Below are positions 1 to 5,393 of a stretch of DNA of 5,393 bases, one piece after another; positions within the stretch are counted from its first letter, which is position 1, and each line of letters begins with the position of its first letter. A program made the position numbers and the translations under genes. The DNA is from an uncultured bacterium (GTDB taxonomy: Bacteria > Bacillota_A > Clostridia > Oscillospirales > Oscillospiraceae): NCBI GenBank assembly GCA_945917385.1, contig CAMEHJ010000098.1:1-5393 (forward strand), given 5' to 3'. Below the pieces are notes generated by a model, which saw only the letters and a list, made by a program, of their open reading frames with translations, ran no database searches and was not told the DNA's origin.

Positions 1-2120
1 TGTTCGACACCATCGCCGCCGAGAGCCAGCGGCAGATGAACGAGACCTATACCGCGTTCATGCGCGGACGTCTGCCAAAGTACGAAAAGCCGAAGGTGGA
101 GAGAATTGACAACCTCTCGGCCTCCGTCATCGTTGACCAGTCGCGCCTCGGCGGGAACGCGCGCTCCACCGTCGGCACGATAAGCGATATGTACGCCGCG
201 CTGAGACTGCTGTATTCGAGGATAGGCCAGCCCTACGCCGGCACGGCCTCTTATTTCTCGTTCAACGACCCCAACGGTATGTGCCCGGAGTGCTCCGGCA
301 TCGGCAAGGTGATGAGCGTTGATATTGAGGGGCGCATCGACCCGGAAAAGACCTGGAACGAGGGCATGGCGGACCTGCCGGCGTTCCATGTGGGCAACTG
401 GTACTGGAAGCAGTACGCGGAGTCGGGGCTCTTTCCGCTGGACAAGAAGTGGAAGGACTTCACCGAGCAGGAGCGAAACCGCCTGCTCTACGGCGCGGAT
501 ACGAAGGACGGAAAGCGGCTGAGCAAAAAGGTGGACGGCGTTTCGCACTATCTGCACCGTATGCTCATTAACCGCGATACCTCAACTTTGAAGGAGGCGT
601 CCGTAAAGCGGCTCATGTACCTCGTCAGCGAGAAGCCCTGTCCCGTGTGCAAGGGCAGACGGCTCAACGAAAAGAGCCTTGCCTGCAAGGTCGCGGGATA
701 TAGTATTGACGAGATGTGCGCGATGGAGTTTACACAGCTTGTAGAGGTGCTCGGCACGATCACCGACGCGAGGGCGCGGACAATAGTTGAGACGCTGACG
801 GCGTCGCTCAGGCGGATGATTGATATCGGACTTCCGTATCTGTCGATGGACAGAGAGTCGTCCACGCTCTCCGGCGGCGAGGCACAGAGACTCAAGCTCG
901 TGCGCTACATGGGCAGCAGTCTCACCGGCATGACCTACATCTTCGACGAGCCGAGCACGGGTATGCACCCGCGCGATGTTTACCGAATGACGAGATTGCT
1001 GAAAAACCTGCGCGACCGGGGCAACACGGTGCTGGTGGTGGAGCACGACAGGGACGTTATCTCGATTGCCGACGAGGTCATAGACGTCGGGCCGCTCGCG
1101 GGTAAAAACGGCGGCGAGATACTGTTTCAGGGCAGCTTTGAATCCCTTTTGCTGTCGGGTACGAAAACCGGCGAAGCCATGAAGCATATAGAGCCGCTGA
1201 AAGAAAATCCCCGCGTCCCGACCGCTTTTCTCCCGGTGAGAAACGCCTTTGTCCACAACCTGAAAAACGTCTCCGTCGATATCCCGCTGGACGTGCTGAC
1301 GGTGGTGACGGGCGTTGCGGGTTCGGGCAAAAGCTCGCTGATACGAGACGTGTTTGCCAAAGAGTATTCGGACAGAGTGGTGCTTGTTGACCAGTCGCCC
1401 GTGACTACGACGGGGCGCTCCACCCCGGCGACCTATCTCGGCTTCTTTGACGAGATACGAAAGGTCATGGCGGCGGCAAACGGAGTTGAAGCGGCGCTGT
1501 TCTCCTTCAACAGCAAGGGTGCGTGTCCCGTCTGCGGCGGGCGCGGCGCGATAGTGACGGAGCTTGTGTTCATGGACCCCGTGACCACGGTCTGCGAAGC
1601 CTGCGATGGCAGACGGTACAGCGAGCAGGCGCTTTCATATACCTATAAGGGAAAGAACATTGTCGAGATACTTGAACTGTCCGCCGCCGAGGCGTATGAG
1701 TTTTTTGCGGAGAATAAGAAGCTCCGCAAGGCGCTGGGCGCGATGCTTGAGGTCGGGCTGCCGTATCTCTCGCTGGGTCAGCCGCTGTCCACGCTCTCCG
1801 GCGGCGAGCGGCAGAGAGTCAAGCTTGCAAAGGAGCTTGACAAAAAGGGCAGTATCTATGTGCTTGACGAGCCTACTACGGGTCTGCACGCATCCGACGT
1901 GAAGAAGGTCATGGAGCTTCTGGAGAGTATAGTTGCGCGCGGCAATACCGTCATCGTCATCGAGCACAATCTGGATGTTATGAAGCAGGCGGACTGGATC
2001 ATCGACGTCGGCCCCGACGGCGGCACGGCGGGAGGGGAGATCGTCTTTTCCGGCACGCCGAAGCAAATGGCAGAGTCTGCCGACACAATAACGGCGGAGT
2101 ATCTGAGAAAATCACTGTGA
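1..2120 (+). CDS. UvrA-like tandem ABC ATPase lacking the UvrB-binding domain (5' partial)
   Basis: The frame is open to base 3 and begins FDTIAAESQRQM, matching the UvrA stretch after the first Walker A (FDTIYAEGQRR), so the ATG at 36 is internal and about 40-50 residues are missing upstream. Numbering from that Met: PRSTVGT-like NARSTVGT at 41-48; CPEC 83-86 and CPVC 202-205 flanking an insertion-domain-like stretch; signature LSGGEAQR 278-285; Walker B/D-loop DEPSTG 304-309; switch His337. The second ATPase has Walker A GVAGSGKS 426-433, a zinc module CPVC-19 residues-CEAC (497-523), LSGGERQR 587-594, DEPTTGLH 611-618 and His644. In true UvrA a UvrB-binding domain of over 100 residues lies between the LRLL.SRIG segment and the SFN..G.C zinc segment; here they are about 12 residues apart. 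Such short UvrA-like proteins (UvrA2, Streptomyces DrrC) are linked to tolerance of DNA-binding drugs rather than UvrABC excision. ATP-dependent DNA binding is likely; the ligand is unknown. It ends in tandem TGA TGA stops. Confidence 0.93.
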   Translation, partial: FDTIAAESQRQMNETYTAFMRGRLPKYEKPKVERIDNLSASVIVDQSRLGGNARSTVGTISDMYAALRLLYSRIGQPYAGTASYFSFNDPNGMCPECSGIGKVMSVDIEGRIDPEKTWNEGMADLPAFHVGNWYWKQYAESGLFPLDKKWKDFTEQERNRLLYGADTKDGKRLSKKVDGVSHYLHRMLINRDTSTLKEASVKRLMYLVSEKPCPVCKGRRLNEKSLACKVAGYSIDEMCAMEFTQLVEVLGTITDARARTIVETLTASLRRMIDIGLPYLSMDRESSTLSGGEAQRLKLVRYMGSSLTGMTYIFDEPSTGMHPRDVYRMTRLLKNLRDRGNTVLVVEHDRDVISIADEVIDVGPLAGKNGGEILFQGSFESLLLSGTKTGEAMKHIEPLKENPRVPTAFLPVRNAFVHNLKNVSVDIPLDVLTVVTGVAGSGKSSLIRDVFAKEYSDRVVLVDQSPVTTTGRSTPATYLGFFDEIRKVMAAANGVEAALFSFNSKGACPVCGGRGAIVTELVFMDPVTTVCEACDGRRYSEQALSYTYKGKNIVEILELSAAEAYEFFAENKKLRKALGAMLEVGLPYLSLGQPLSTLSGGERQRVKLAKELDKKGSIYVLDEPTTGLHASDVKKVMELLESIVARGNTVIVIEHNLDVMKQADWIIDVGPDGGTAGGEIVFSGTPKQMAESADTITAEYLRKSL

Positions 2121-2126
2121 TGAAAA

Positions 2127-2152
2127 ACTCCCGCGGAAAAATCCGCGGGAGT
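2127..2152. terminator. Bidirectional intrinsic terminator between convergent genes
   Basis: An 11-bp perfect stem (arms 2127-2137 and 2142-2152, core CTCCCGCGGA / TCCGCGGGAG) closes on an AAAA loop. It fills the 40-base gap between the UvrA-like stop (2120) and the transporter stop (2161). On the minus strand the stem runs into TTTTT (complement of 2123-2127), a good rho-independent tail for the transporter operon. On the plus strand the tail is a mixed T-rich stretch (TAATTTATT), so termination of the UvrA-like transcript may be weaker. Function is inferred from structure and position. Confidence 0.88.
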
Positions 2153-2160
2153 AATTTATT

Positions 2161-3369
2161 TCATGCTTCCTTCTTCTGCTGACGGATGCAAAGCGTATAG
2201 AAAACGACGGCGAGAAGCTGTACCGCCGCCGACACCGCGGCGAGGTACGCGGGGTTAATGTCATACATTACGCCCATCAGCCAGCTTCCGAGAAACCACG
2301 CGATGCCGAAGCCGGTTTCAAATATCCCGAAGCCCGTACTGCGCATCGAGCGCGGTATGACGGTGCTGACGGCGGCCTTCATAATGCTCTCCTGCGCGCC
2401 CATTCCGACGCCCCAGAGGATGATTCCGGCGGCAATCATATACGGGCTGTCCGTCAAAAACACGAAGCAGGCGAAGAAGGTACTGCACAGCGTCGAGAGG
2501 ATAAGCGCTTTCAGCCCGACCTTATCGAAAAGCCACCCGAAAAAGAGCGCCGCGAAAGCGTCCACCGCCATGGCGGCGGCGTACAGCAGACTCAGCGCAG
2601 AGACGGGGAAGGCCTGCATCTTTGCCGCGTGCAGGGTGATGAGCGTAAAGTCCGTAAAGCCGAAAGCGAACAGACAGATCGCCGCCATGTAGAAAACGAA
2701 GGACTTTTTGAAGCGGAACTTTTCGCCGGTGTCCGCGCTCTTTTCAAACATTTCGGGGTTCGGGTACTTGATTTTTGAGAACACGACGAGCGCCACAGTG
2801 ATAAGCGCCGGTATGCCGAGAATTGCAAAGCAGAGCCGGTATGTGGAAAACAGGGCGTCCGTCCCCTTTATCGCCGCGATGACGAACAGAATGACGGGGC
2901 CGGAAAACGCGCCGAGCTGGTCAAGAAACTCCTGATACGCAAAGCCCTTGCCGGTGCCCACCTCGCTTGCCGCAAAGCTGACGAGGGTGTTTTTGGCGGG
3001 CTTTTTTATCGCCTTGCCGATGCGCTCGATAATTACCAGACCGCAGGCGGCGACCCAGCCGCCCTCCGGAATCAGCGCGAGCGCCGGTATCGCCAGCACC
3101 TGCATCGCGTAGCCCGCGATAACGAGCGTCCAGTATTTCTTCGTCTTATCCGCAACAAACCCGGACAGCAGGCGCAGGGAGTAACCGCAAAGCTCCCCCG
3201 CGCCGGAGACAAAGCCTATCGCCGCGGCGGATGCCCCGGCGAGATTCAGGTATTCACCGAGGACGCTCCTTGCGCCCTCGTGGGTCATGTCGGAAAACAG
3301 ACTGACGATGCCCATGAGGAAGATGAACGCCATCGCGCCGGTAAACTGCTTGCTTCTCTTTTTGCTCAA
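2161..3369 (-). CDS. Major facilitator superfamily transporter, 12 membrane segments, TTG start
   Basis: A 402-residue inner-membrane secondary transporter, the usual MFS length, with about 12 hydrophobic segments (roughly 12-27, 43-68, 80-100, 103-118, 145-167, 174-198, 225-248, 256-280, 286-305, 309-327, 345-368, 374-396). The loop after helix 2 carries an MFS motif-A-like GFVADKTKK (70-78), repeated at the equivalent place in the second half as GWLFDKVGLK (278-287). A charged linker (about 200-222) separates the halves. SLFSDMTHEGARSVLG (23-38) is typical of a poorly characterised bacterial/archaeal MFS group (family memory, no search run). I chose TTG at 3369 because AAGGGG lies 8 bases upstream and the start falls 16 bases after the hydrolase stop. 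The ATG at 3441 would add a basic, proline-containing tail read out of frame through the hydrolase gene. It is the last gene of the minus-strand operon. The substrate and direction of transport cannot be told. Confidence 0.87.
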   Translation of the reverse strand: MSKKRSKQFTGAMAFIFLMGIVSLFSDMTHEGARSVLGEYLNLAGASAAAIGFVSGAGELCGYSLRLLSGFVADKTKKYWTLVIAGYAMQVLAIPALALIPEGGWVAACGLVIIERIGKAIKKPAKNTLVSFAASEVGTGKGFAYQEFLDQLGAFSGPVILFVIAAIKGTDALFSTYRLCFAILGIPALITVALVVFSKIKYPNPEMFEKSADTGEKFRFKKSFVFYMAAICLFAFGFTDFTLITLHAAKMQAFPVSALSLLYAAAMAVDAFAALFFGWLFDKVGLKALILSTLCSTFFACFVFLTDSPYMIAAGIILWGVGMGAQESIMKAAVSTVIPRSMRSTGFGIFETGFGIAWFLGSWLMGVMYDINPAYLAAVSAAVQLLAVVFYTLCIRQQKKEA

Positions 3370-3377
3370 AGTGATCG

Positions 3378-3383
3378 CCCCTT
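3378..3383 (-). promoter_or_regulatory. Ribosome binding site deciding the TTG start of the transporter
   Basis: On the minus strand the sequence AAGGGG lies between the hydrolase TAA (3388-3386) and the TTG at 3369-3367, with 8 bases between GGGG and the start codon. No comparable site precedes the ATG at 3441 or the in-frame ATG near 3333, so this site favours TTG as the initiation codon. Confidence 0.65.
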
Positions 3384-3385
3384 TT

Positions 3386-3874
3386 TTAAATCGCGTCGCA
3401 GAGCTTTTCAACGGCGCAGCCCTTGCTCTTATAGTAGTCAAGCATTTCGTCTATCTTCTTCTTGTCATAGCTTGTCACGCAGTCGGACAGAACGTGGACG
3501 GTATAGCCCGCCTTTGCCATATTGTAGCTTGTGGACTTGACGCAGGCGGTGGCGTCCGCGCCGGCGAGATAGAAGTCTGTGATGTCGTTTGCCGCGATAA
3601 AATCGGCAAAGGCCGCGCTCGTCAGGGCGCTGCTCTTCGTCTTGACGAAGATATTATCGGACACTACATTCAGCTCCGGCACAAGCTCGGCTCCCTTTGT
3701 ACCGGGCTTAAAGGTCCTCGTCCCGGCGGAGAGATTGTGGTGAAGGATGTAGACAATGAACATCCCGGCACTTTTCGCGCGCTCGACGGCGAGATTCACG
3801 GAGGTGATGATGTCCCTGTAATTCTTGGTGATGTCATTTTGAAGGTCGATAACGACCAGTGCCTTAGCGCCCAT
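3386..3874 (-). CDS. Isochorismatase-like cysteine hydrolase
   Basis: A 162-residue cytoplasmic protein with the isochorismatase/cysteine-hydrolase fold. The N-terminal strand ALVVIDLQND places the catalytic Asp at D10; FVKTKSSAL (76-84) supplies the conserved Lys (K78, followed by the SA(F/L) of the family); GADATACVKST (105-115) supplies the nucleophile C111 just after the usual non-proline cis-peptide region. PGTKGAELVPEL (57-68) matches the family's PGT.GAEL motif. Members hydrolyse isochorismate or small amides such as N-carbamoylsarcosine and nicotinamide through a cysteine. The nicotinamidase metal site (D.H...H) is not apparent, so nicotinamidase is unlikely. At 162 residues it is slightly short but includes all catalytic parts. 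The start is fixed by AAGGAGG upstream. It lies 9 bases after the EFR1-type gene and 16 before the transporter, which suggests co-expression. The substrate is unknown. Confidence 0.9.
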   Translation of the reverse strand: MGAKALVVIDLQNDITKNYRDIITSVNLAVERAKSAGMFIVYILHHNLSAGTRTFKPGTKGAELVPELNVVSDNIFVKTKSSALTSAAFADFIAANDITDFYLAGADATACVKSTSYNMAKAGYTVHVLSDCVTSYDKKKIDEMLDYYKSKGCAVEKLCDAI

Positions 3875-3878
3875 AGCG

Positions 3879-3885
3879 CCTCCTT
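3879..3885 (-). promoter_or_regulatory. Ribosome binding site overlapping the upstream stop codon
   Basis: On the minus strand AAGGAGG, a near-perfect anti-16S complement, lies 4 bases before the hydrolase ATG (3874-3872). Its first two A residues are also the last bases of the TAA stop of the upstream flavodoxin-ferredoxin gene (3886-3884). Ribosomes ending the upstream gene would finish on this site, so translational coupling is likely. Confidence 0.8.
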
Positions 3886-4633
3886 AAAGCTTTTCAAAGC
3901 TGTATCTCGGCTTGCCGAGACTCTTTCTGCCGTACTCGATGGCGTCTGCGGGGCAATGGCAGATGCACGCCATACAGTGTGTACATTCACCATTCCAGAC
4001 GGGCTTGCCGTCCGTGATTTCTATGCCGTTTACCGGACAGAGAGCAGCGCATTTGCCGCAGGAGACGCAGGCACCGCTCACGGTGAACGCCTTGGATTTT
4101 ACGAAGAATTTGTAGAAGATCGGGTTCACGGCGGCGCTCATAAAGCGGTCATAGAGATTGTTCCTCGGCGCTGCAAATTCGCGCCCGGCCGCTATATCCG
4201 AGATCCGTGAGTCTATAACCGGCTCTGCGCGGGAGACGATCTGCCGCGCTTCGTCTTTATCGGGGGCGTTGAACATGGCGATATAGTTTTCCGGCATGAC
4301 GATCTGCGCCGTGCCCATATACGAAAGCCCCTTTTCATGGCACAGCTCACGGTTATACTTTGCGGCGTTGCCTGTCTCGCTTCCGCAGTTCATTACGAAC
4401 CATACGGACGCGCTTTCGGGGAGCGCCGTTTTCATAAGCCAGCTTCGCACAATGCGCGGGATGCGCCAGCCGTAGGTGGGAGTTACGATGATAAGTTTTT
4501 CGCAAGGCTCAAGGGGGCTGAAATCCTGAGCCTTGATGCGCTCGTTCATGTTAAAAAGCGTGTCACCCAGCGCGTGAGAAATGCGCTGAGCTATATGGAG
4601 ACTGTTTCCGGTTCCGGTATAGTATAAGACCAT
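3884..4633 (-). CDS. EFR1-type flavodoxin plus two [4Fe-4S] ferredoxin protein
   Basis: A 249-residue cytoplasmic electron carrier that fuses a flavodoxin-like FMN domain (about 1-150) to a bacterial 2x[4Fe-4S] ferredoxin domain (about 183-235). The phosphate loop YYTGTGNS (4-11) is the FMN-binding signature. PTYGWRIPRIV (52-62) and NCGSETGNAAKY (82-93) fit the two loops that flank the isoalloxazine ring. Cluster ligands are C189, C192, C195 and C199 followed by Pro, and C217, C220, C223 and C227 followed by Pro; an extra C225 lies inside the second motif. The architecture matches the family NCBI calls EFR1 ferredoxin, common in anaerobic Firmicutes. It presumably passes electrons between FMN and the iron-sulfur clusters; the partner is unknown. 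The start ATG has GGGAGGG 7 bases upstream and a promoter 30 bases upstream, making it the first gene of the operon. Family assignment is firm; the physiological role is not known. Confidence 0.93.
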   Translation of the reverse strand: MVLYYTGTGNSLHIAQRISHALGDTLFNMNERIKAQDFSPLEPCEKLIIVTPTYGWRIPRIVRSWLMKTALPESASVWFVMNCGSETGNAAKYNRELCHEKGLSYMGTAQIVMPENYIAMFNAPDKDEARQIVSRAEPVIDSRISDIAAGREFAAPRNNLYDRFMSAAVNPIFYKFFVKSKAFTVSGACVSCGKCAALCPVNGIEITDGKPVWNGECTHCMACICHCPADAIEYGRKSLGKPRYSFEKL

Positions 4634-4638
4634 AAAGA

Positions 4639-4684
4639 TGCCCTCCCGTCAGTATAAATTTCATTATACACCGGCGGGAGGGCA
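4639..4684 (-). repeat. Long inverted repeat spanning promoter and ribosome binding site
   Basis: The outer arms TGCCCTCCCG (4639-4648) and CGGGAGGGCA (4675-4684) are perfectly complementary over 10 bp, and a G-U/T-G pair and a C-G pair extend this to 12 (4650/4673). A second, inner stem pairs GTATAA (4652-4657) with TTATAC (4664-4669) around a 6-base loop. In minus-strand RNA reading out of the acetyltransferase gene the structure would fold the downstream ribosome binding site into the stem. It is followed by a poor T tract (CATCTTT), so it could also act as a weak terminator. Alternatively it could be a DNA operator. The pairing is seen directly; the role is inferred. Confidence 0.7.
4641..4647 (-). 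promoter_or_regulatory. Ribosome binding site of the flavodoxin-ferredoxin gene, inside an inverted repeat
   Basis: GGGAGGG on the minus strand lies 7 bases before the ATG at 4633-4631. The same seven bases are one arm of the 4639-4684 inverted repeat, so they can pair with CCCTCCC in any RNA that also contains bases 4676-4682. Confidence 0.75.
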
Positions 4685-4691
4685 ATTTCAA
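4663..4691 (-). promoter_or_regulatory. Sigma-A-type promoter of the three-gene operon
   Basis: On the minus strand TTGAAA (4691-4686) and TATAAT (4668-4663) are separated by exactly 17 bases. This is one mismatch from consensus in the -35 and a perfect -10. The -35 begins immediately after the acetyltransferase stop codon (4694-4692). Transcription should start about 7 bases past the -10, near 4655-4657, giving a leader of about 22 bases with the GGGAGGG site. The promoter was located by eye and not tested. Confidence 0.8.
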
Positions 4692-5393
4692 TTATTCACT
4701 TTCCTTTATTCCGGCAAGCGCTAAAAACTTCTTGTCCGTCTGTATGGCCTGAGTCACGAATTTGCCGTTACGAAACAGGGCGTAGGTGCTGACCGGGGAG
4801 GGGAGATTCTGCGCCGTCTCGCGGTCGGTGACGTGTACGACCCTGAGCGAAACGCCGTGTTCCCTTGCCGCCTCCTCTACCTTCGGCACCCAGTAATAGG
4901 TAAAGGGGCACTGGTCGGTGTAATAGAGCCGGAAGCCCGTGTCCTCCGGCGGCCGCTTTACGCAGTCCTTGAATTTCGGCGCGGCGCAGGAAGGGTCAAA
5001 CGGCAGATACATGAGCGTTATCCCGTCCGCGCTGTCAGCAATCAGAAAGCCCTTGTAGGCGAGGTATTTCGGGTCTGCCAGAAATTCCTTTTTCCGCTTT
5101 TCGGAGGAGAGAATACAAAGGCCGCGTCGCCCCTGCGCCTTCGCGTCGCGGATGCACTCGTCCATAAGCTCGTTTGAGTAGCCGTGCCCCTTCATGGAGC
5201 CGGATACCCACAGGCAGTTTATGTACATATAGCCCTCCGCGTCTATCGGCACCCATGCCATCTCGGCGCCGATGTACTCGATAAAGCATTTGCCGCGCTG
5301 TTCGCTGCGGTAGAAAACAAGCCCCTCGTCAAAACGCTCTTTAAGCCACTGTTTTTTAACCTCGCTCTGCTTATTTGACATGGCACAGCAGAT
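4692..5393 (-). CDS. YoaP-like GNAT N-acetyltransferase with C-terminal thioredoxin-like domain (5' partial)
   Basis: The frame is open to the window end and reads ICCA before the Met at 5381. From memory, homologs read ICCAIS near residue 15-25, so that Met is internal and the true start lies outside the window. No ribosome binding site precedes the Met. Numbering from it: a GNAT core at about 20-128 with strand YMYINCLWVSG (51-61), acetyl-CoA pyrophosphate loop SMKGHGYSN (62-70, GxG-type G65/G67) and a helix up to about 82; then a YoaP-like C-terminal domain (about 148-222). That domain starts FRLYYTDQCPFT (150-161), resembling a thioredoxin-fold strand-CPxx-helix with one cysteine (C158), and has a possible cis-proline at PSPVSTY (194-200) before strand ALFRNGKFV. 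Such proteins are annotated as GNAT acetyltransferases in Bacillus and Clostridia; the acceptor substrate is unknown. A separate promoter for the next operon starts right after its stop, so it is probably a distinct transcription unit. Confidence 0.88.
   Translation of the reverse strand: MCCAMSNKQSEVKKQWLKERFDEGLVFYRSEQRGKCFIEYIGAEMAWVPIDAEGYMYINCLWVSGSMKGHGYSNELMDECIRDAKAQGRRGLCILSSEKRKKEFLADPKYLAYKGFLIADSADGITLMYLPFDPSCAAPKFKDCVKRPPEDTGFRLYYTDQCPFTYYWVPKVEEAAREHGVSLRVVHVTDRETAQNLPSPVSTYALFRNGKFVTQAIQTDKKFLALAGIKESE

Noticed and set aside
36..38. ATG as the start of the UvrA-like gene.
   Set aside because: The in-frame upstream codons read FDTIAAESQRQ, a conserved UvrA segment, and the first Walker A must lie further upstream.
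582..1256. A 224-codon open frame on the - strand.
   Set aside because: It lies entirely inside the UvrA-like gene, whose ABC motifs on the other strand are unambiguous. The antisense translation is rich in His and Arg with no domain.
1635..2066. A 143-codon open frame on the - strand.
   Set aside because: Antisense to the second ATPase domain of the UvrA-like gene; no family resemblance and no ribosome binding site signal.
2258..2692. A 144-codon open frame on the + strand.
   Set aside because: Antisense to the transporter helices; it is a shadow produced by the complementary membrane-protein codons.
3386..3874. Nicotinamidase (pncA) as the identity of the cysteine hydrolase.
   Set aside because: The Asp/His metal site expected of nicotinamidases is not visible, and the PGT.GAEL segment is more like the general isochorismatase-type group.
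3287..4210. A 307-codon open frame on the + strand.
   Set aside because: It runs antisense across the hydrolase and the flavodoxin-ferredoxin genes, both of which have clear catalytic or cluster motifs. Its translation shows no recognisable domain and it has no promoter; GC-rich coding DNA gives such mirror frames.
5379..5381. ATG as the start of the YoaP-like acetyltransferase.
   Set aside because: The frame stays open upstream as ICCA, which matches the conserved ICCAIS of homologs, and there is no ribosome binding site. The gene is cut by the window end.
1..5393. CRISPR array, tRNA or rRNA gene, insertion sequence, toxin-antitoxin pair or riboswitch.
   Set aside because: No spaced direct repeats, tRNA-like sequence, transposase motif, small paired ORFs or long structured leader were found. 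The operon leader is only about 22 bases.

Overview
The window looks like a piece of a GC-rich Clostridia-type Firmicute chromosome (Oscillospiraceae/Ruminococcaceae-like). This rests on the protein families (a short UvrA-like ABC protein, an EFR1-type flavodoxin-ferredoxin, a YoaP-like acetyltransferase), strong AGGAGG-type ribosome binding sites and a probable TTG start. The taxonomy is inference; no rRNA or other marker is present. Five protein genes fill almost the whole window. No tRNA, rRNA, CRISPR array, insertion sequence or attachment site was seen.

Layout. On the + strand, bases 1-2120 hold the 3' portion of a UvrA-like tandem ABC ATPase; its start and first Walker A motif lie before the window. 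It lacks the UvrB-binding domain of true UvrA. A perfect 11-bp hairpin (2127-2152) separates it from a convergent minus-strand block and probably terminates transcription in both directions. Read in its own direction, the minus-strand block runs as follows: a YoaP-like GNAT acetyltransferase with a C-terminal thioredoxin-like domain (5393 to 4692, N-terminus cut by the window end); a short intergenic region with a near-consensus promoter (TTGAAA-17-TATAAT); an EFR1-type flavodoxin/2x[4Fe-4S] protein (4633 to 3884); an isochorismatase-like cysteine hydrolase (3874 to 3386); and a 12-helix major facilitator transporter (3369 to 2161).

How they may work together. The redox protein, hydrolase and transporter are separated by only 9 and 16 bases, share one promoter and end at one terminator, so they read as a three-gene operon. 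A reasonable but unproven idea is uptake or export of a small molecule coupled to a hydrolytic and a reductive step. The substrate cannot be read from the sequence. The promoter and ribosome binding site of this operon sit inside a long inverted repeat. Read-through RNA from the acetyltransferase gene could mask the ribosome binding site, whereas RNA started at the operon's own promoter would not carry the pairing arm. This is the most interesting non-coding structure here. I found no convincing previously undescribed defence or mobile system; the region is mostly ordinary accessory metabolism and stress genes.
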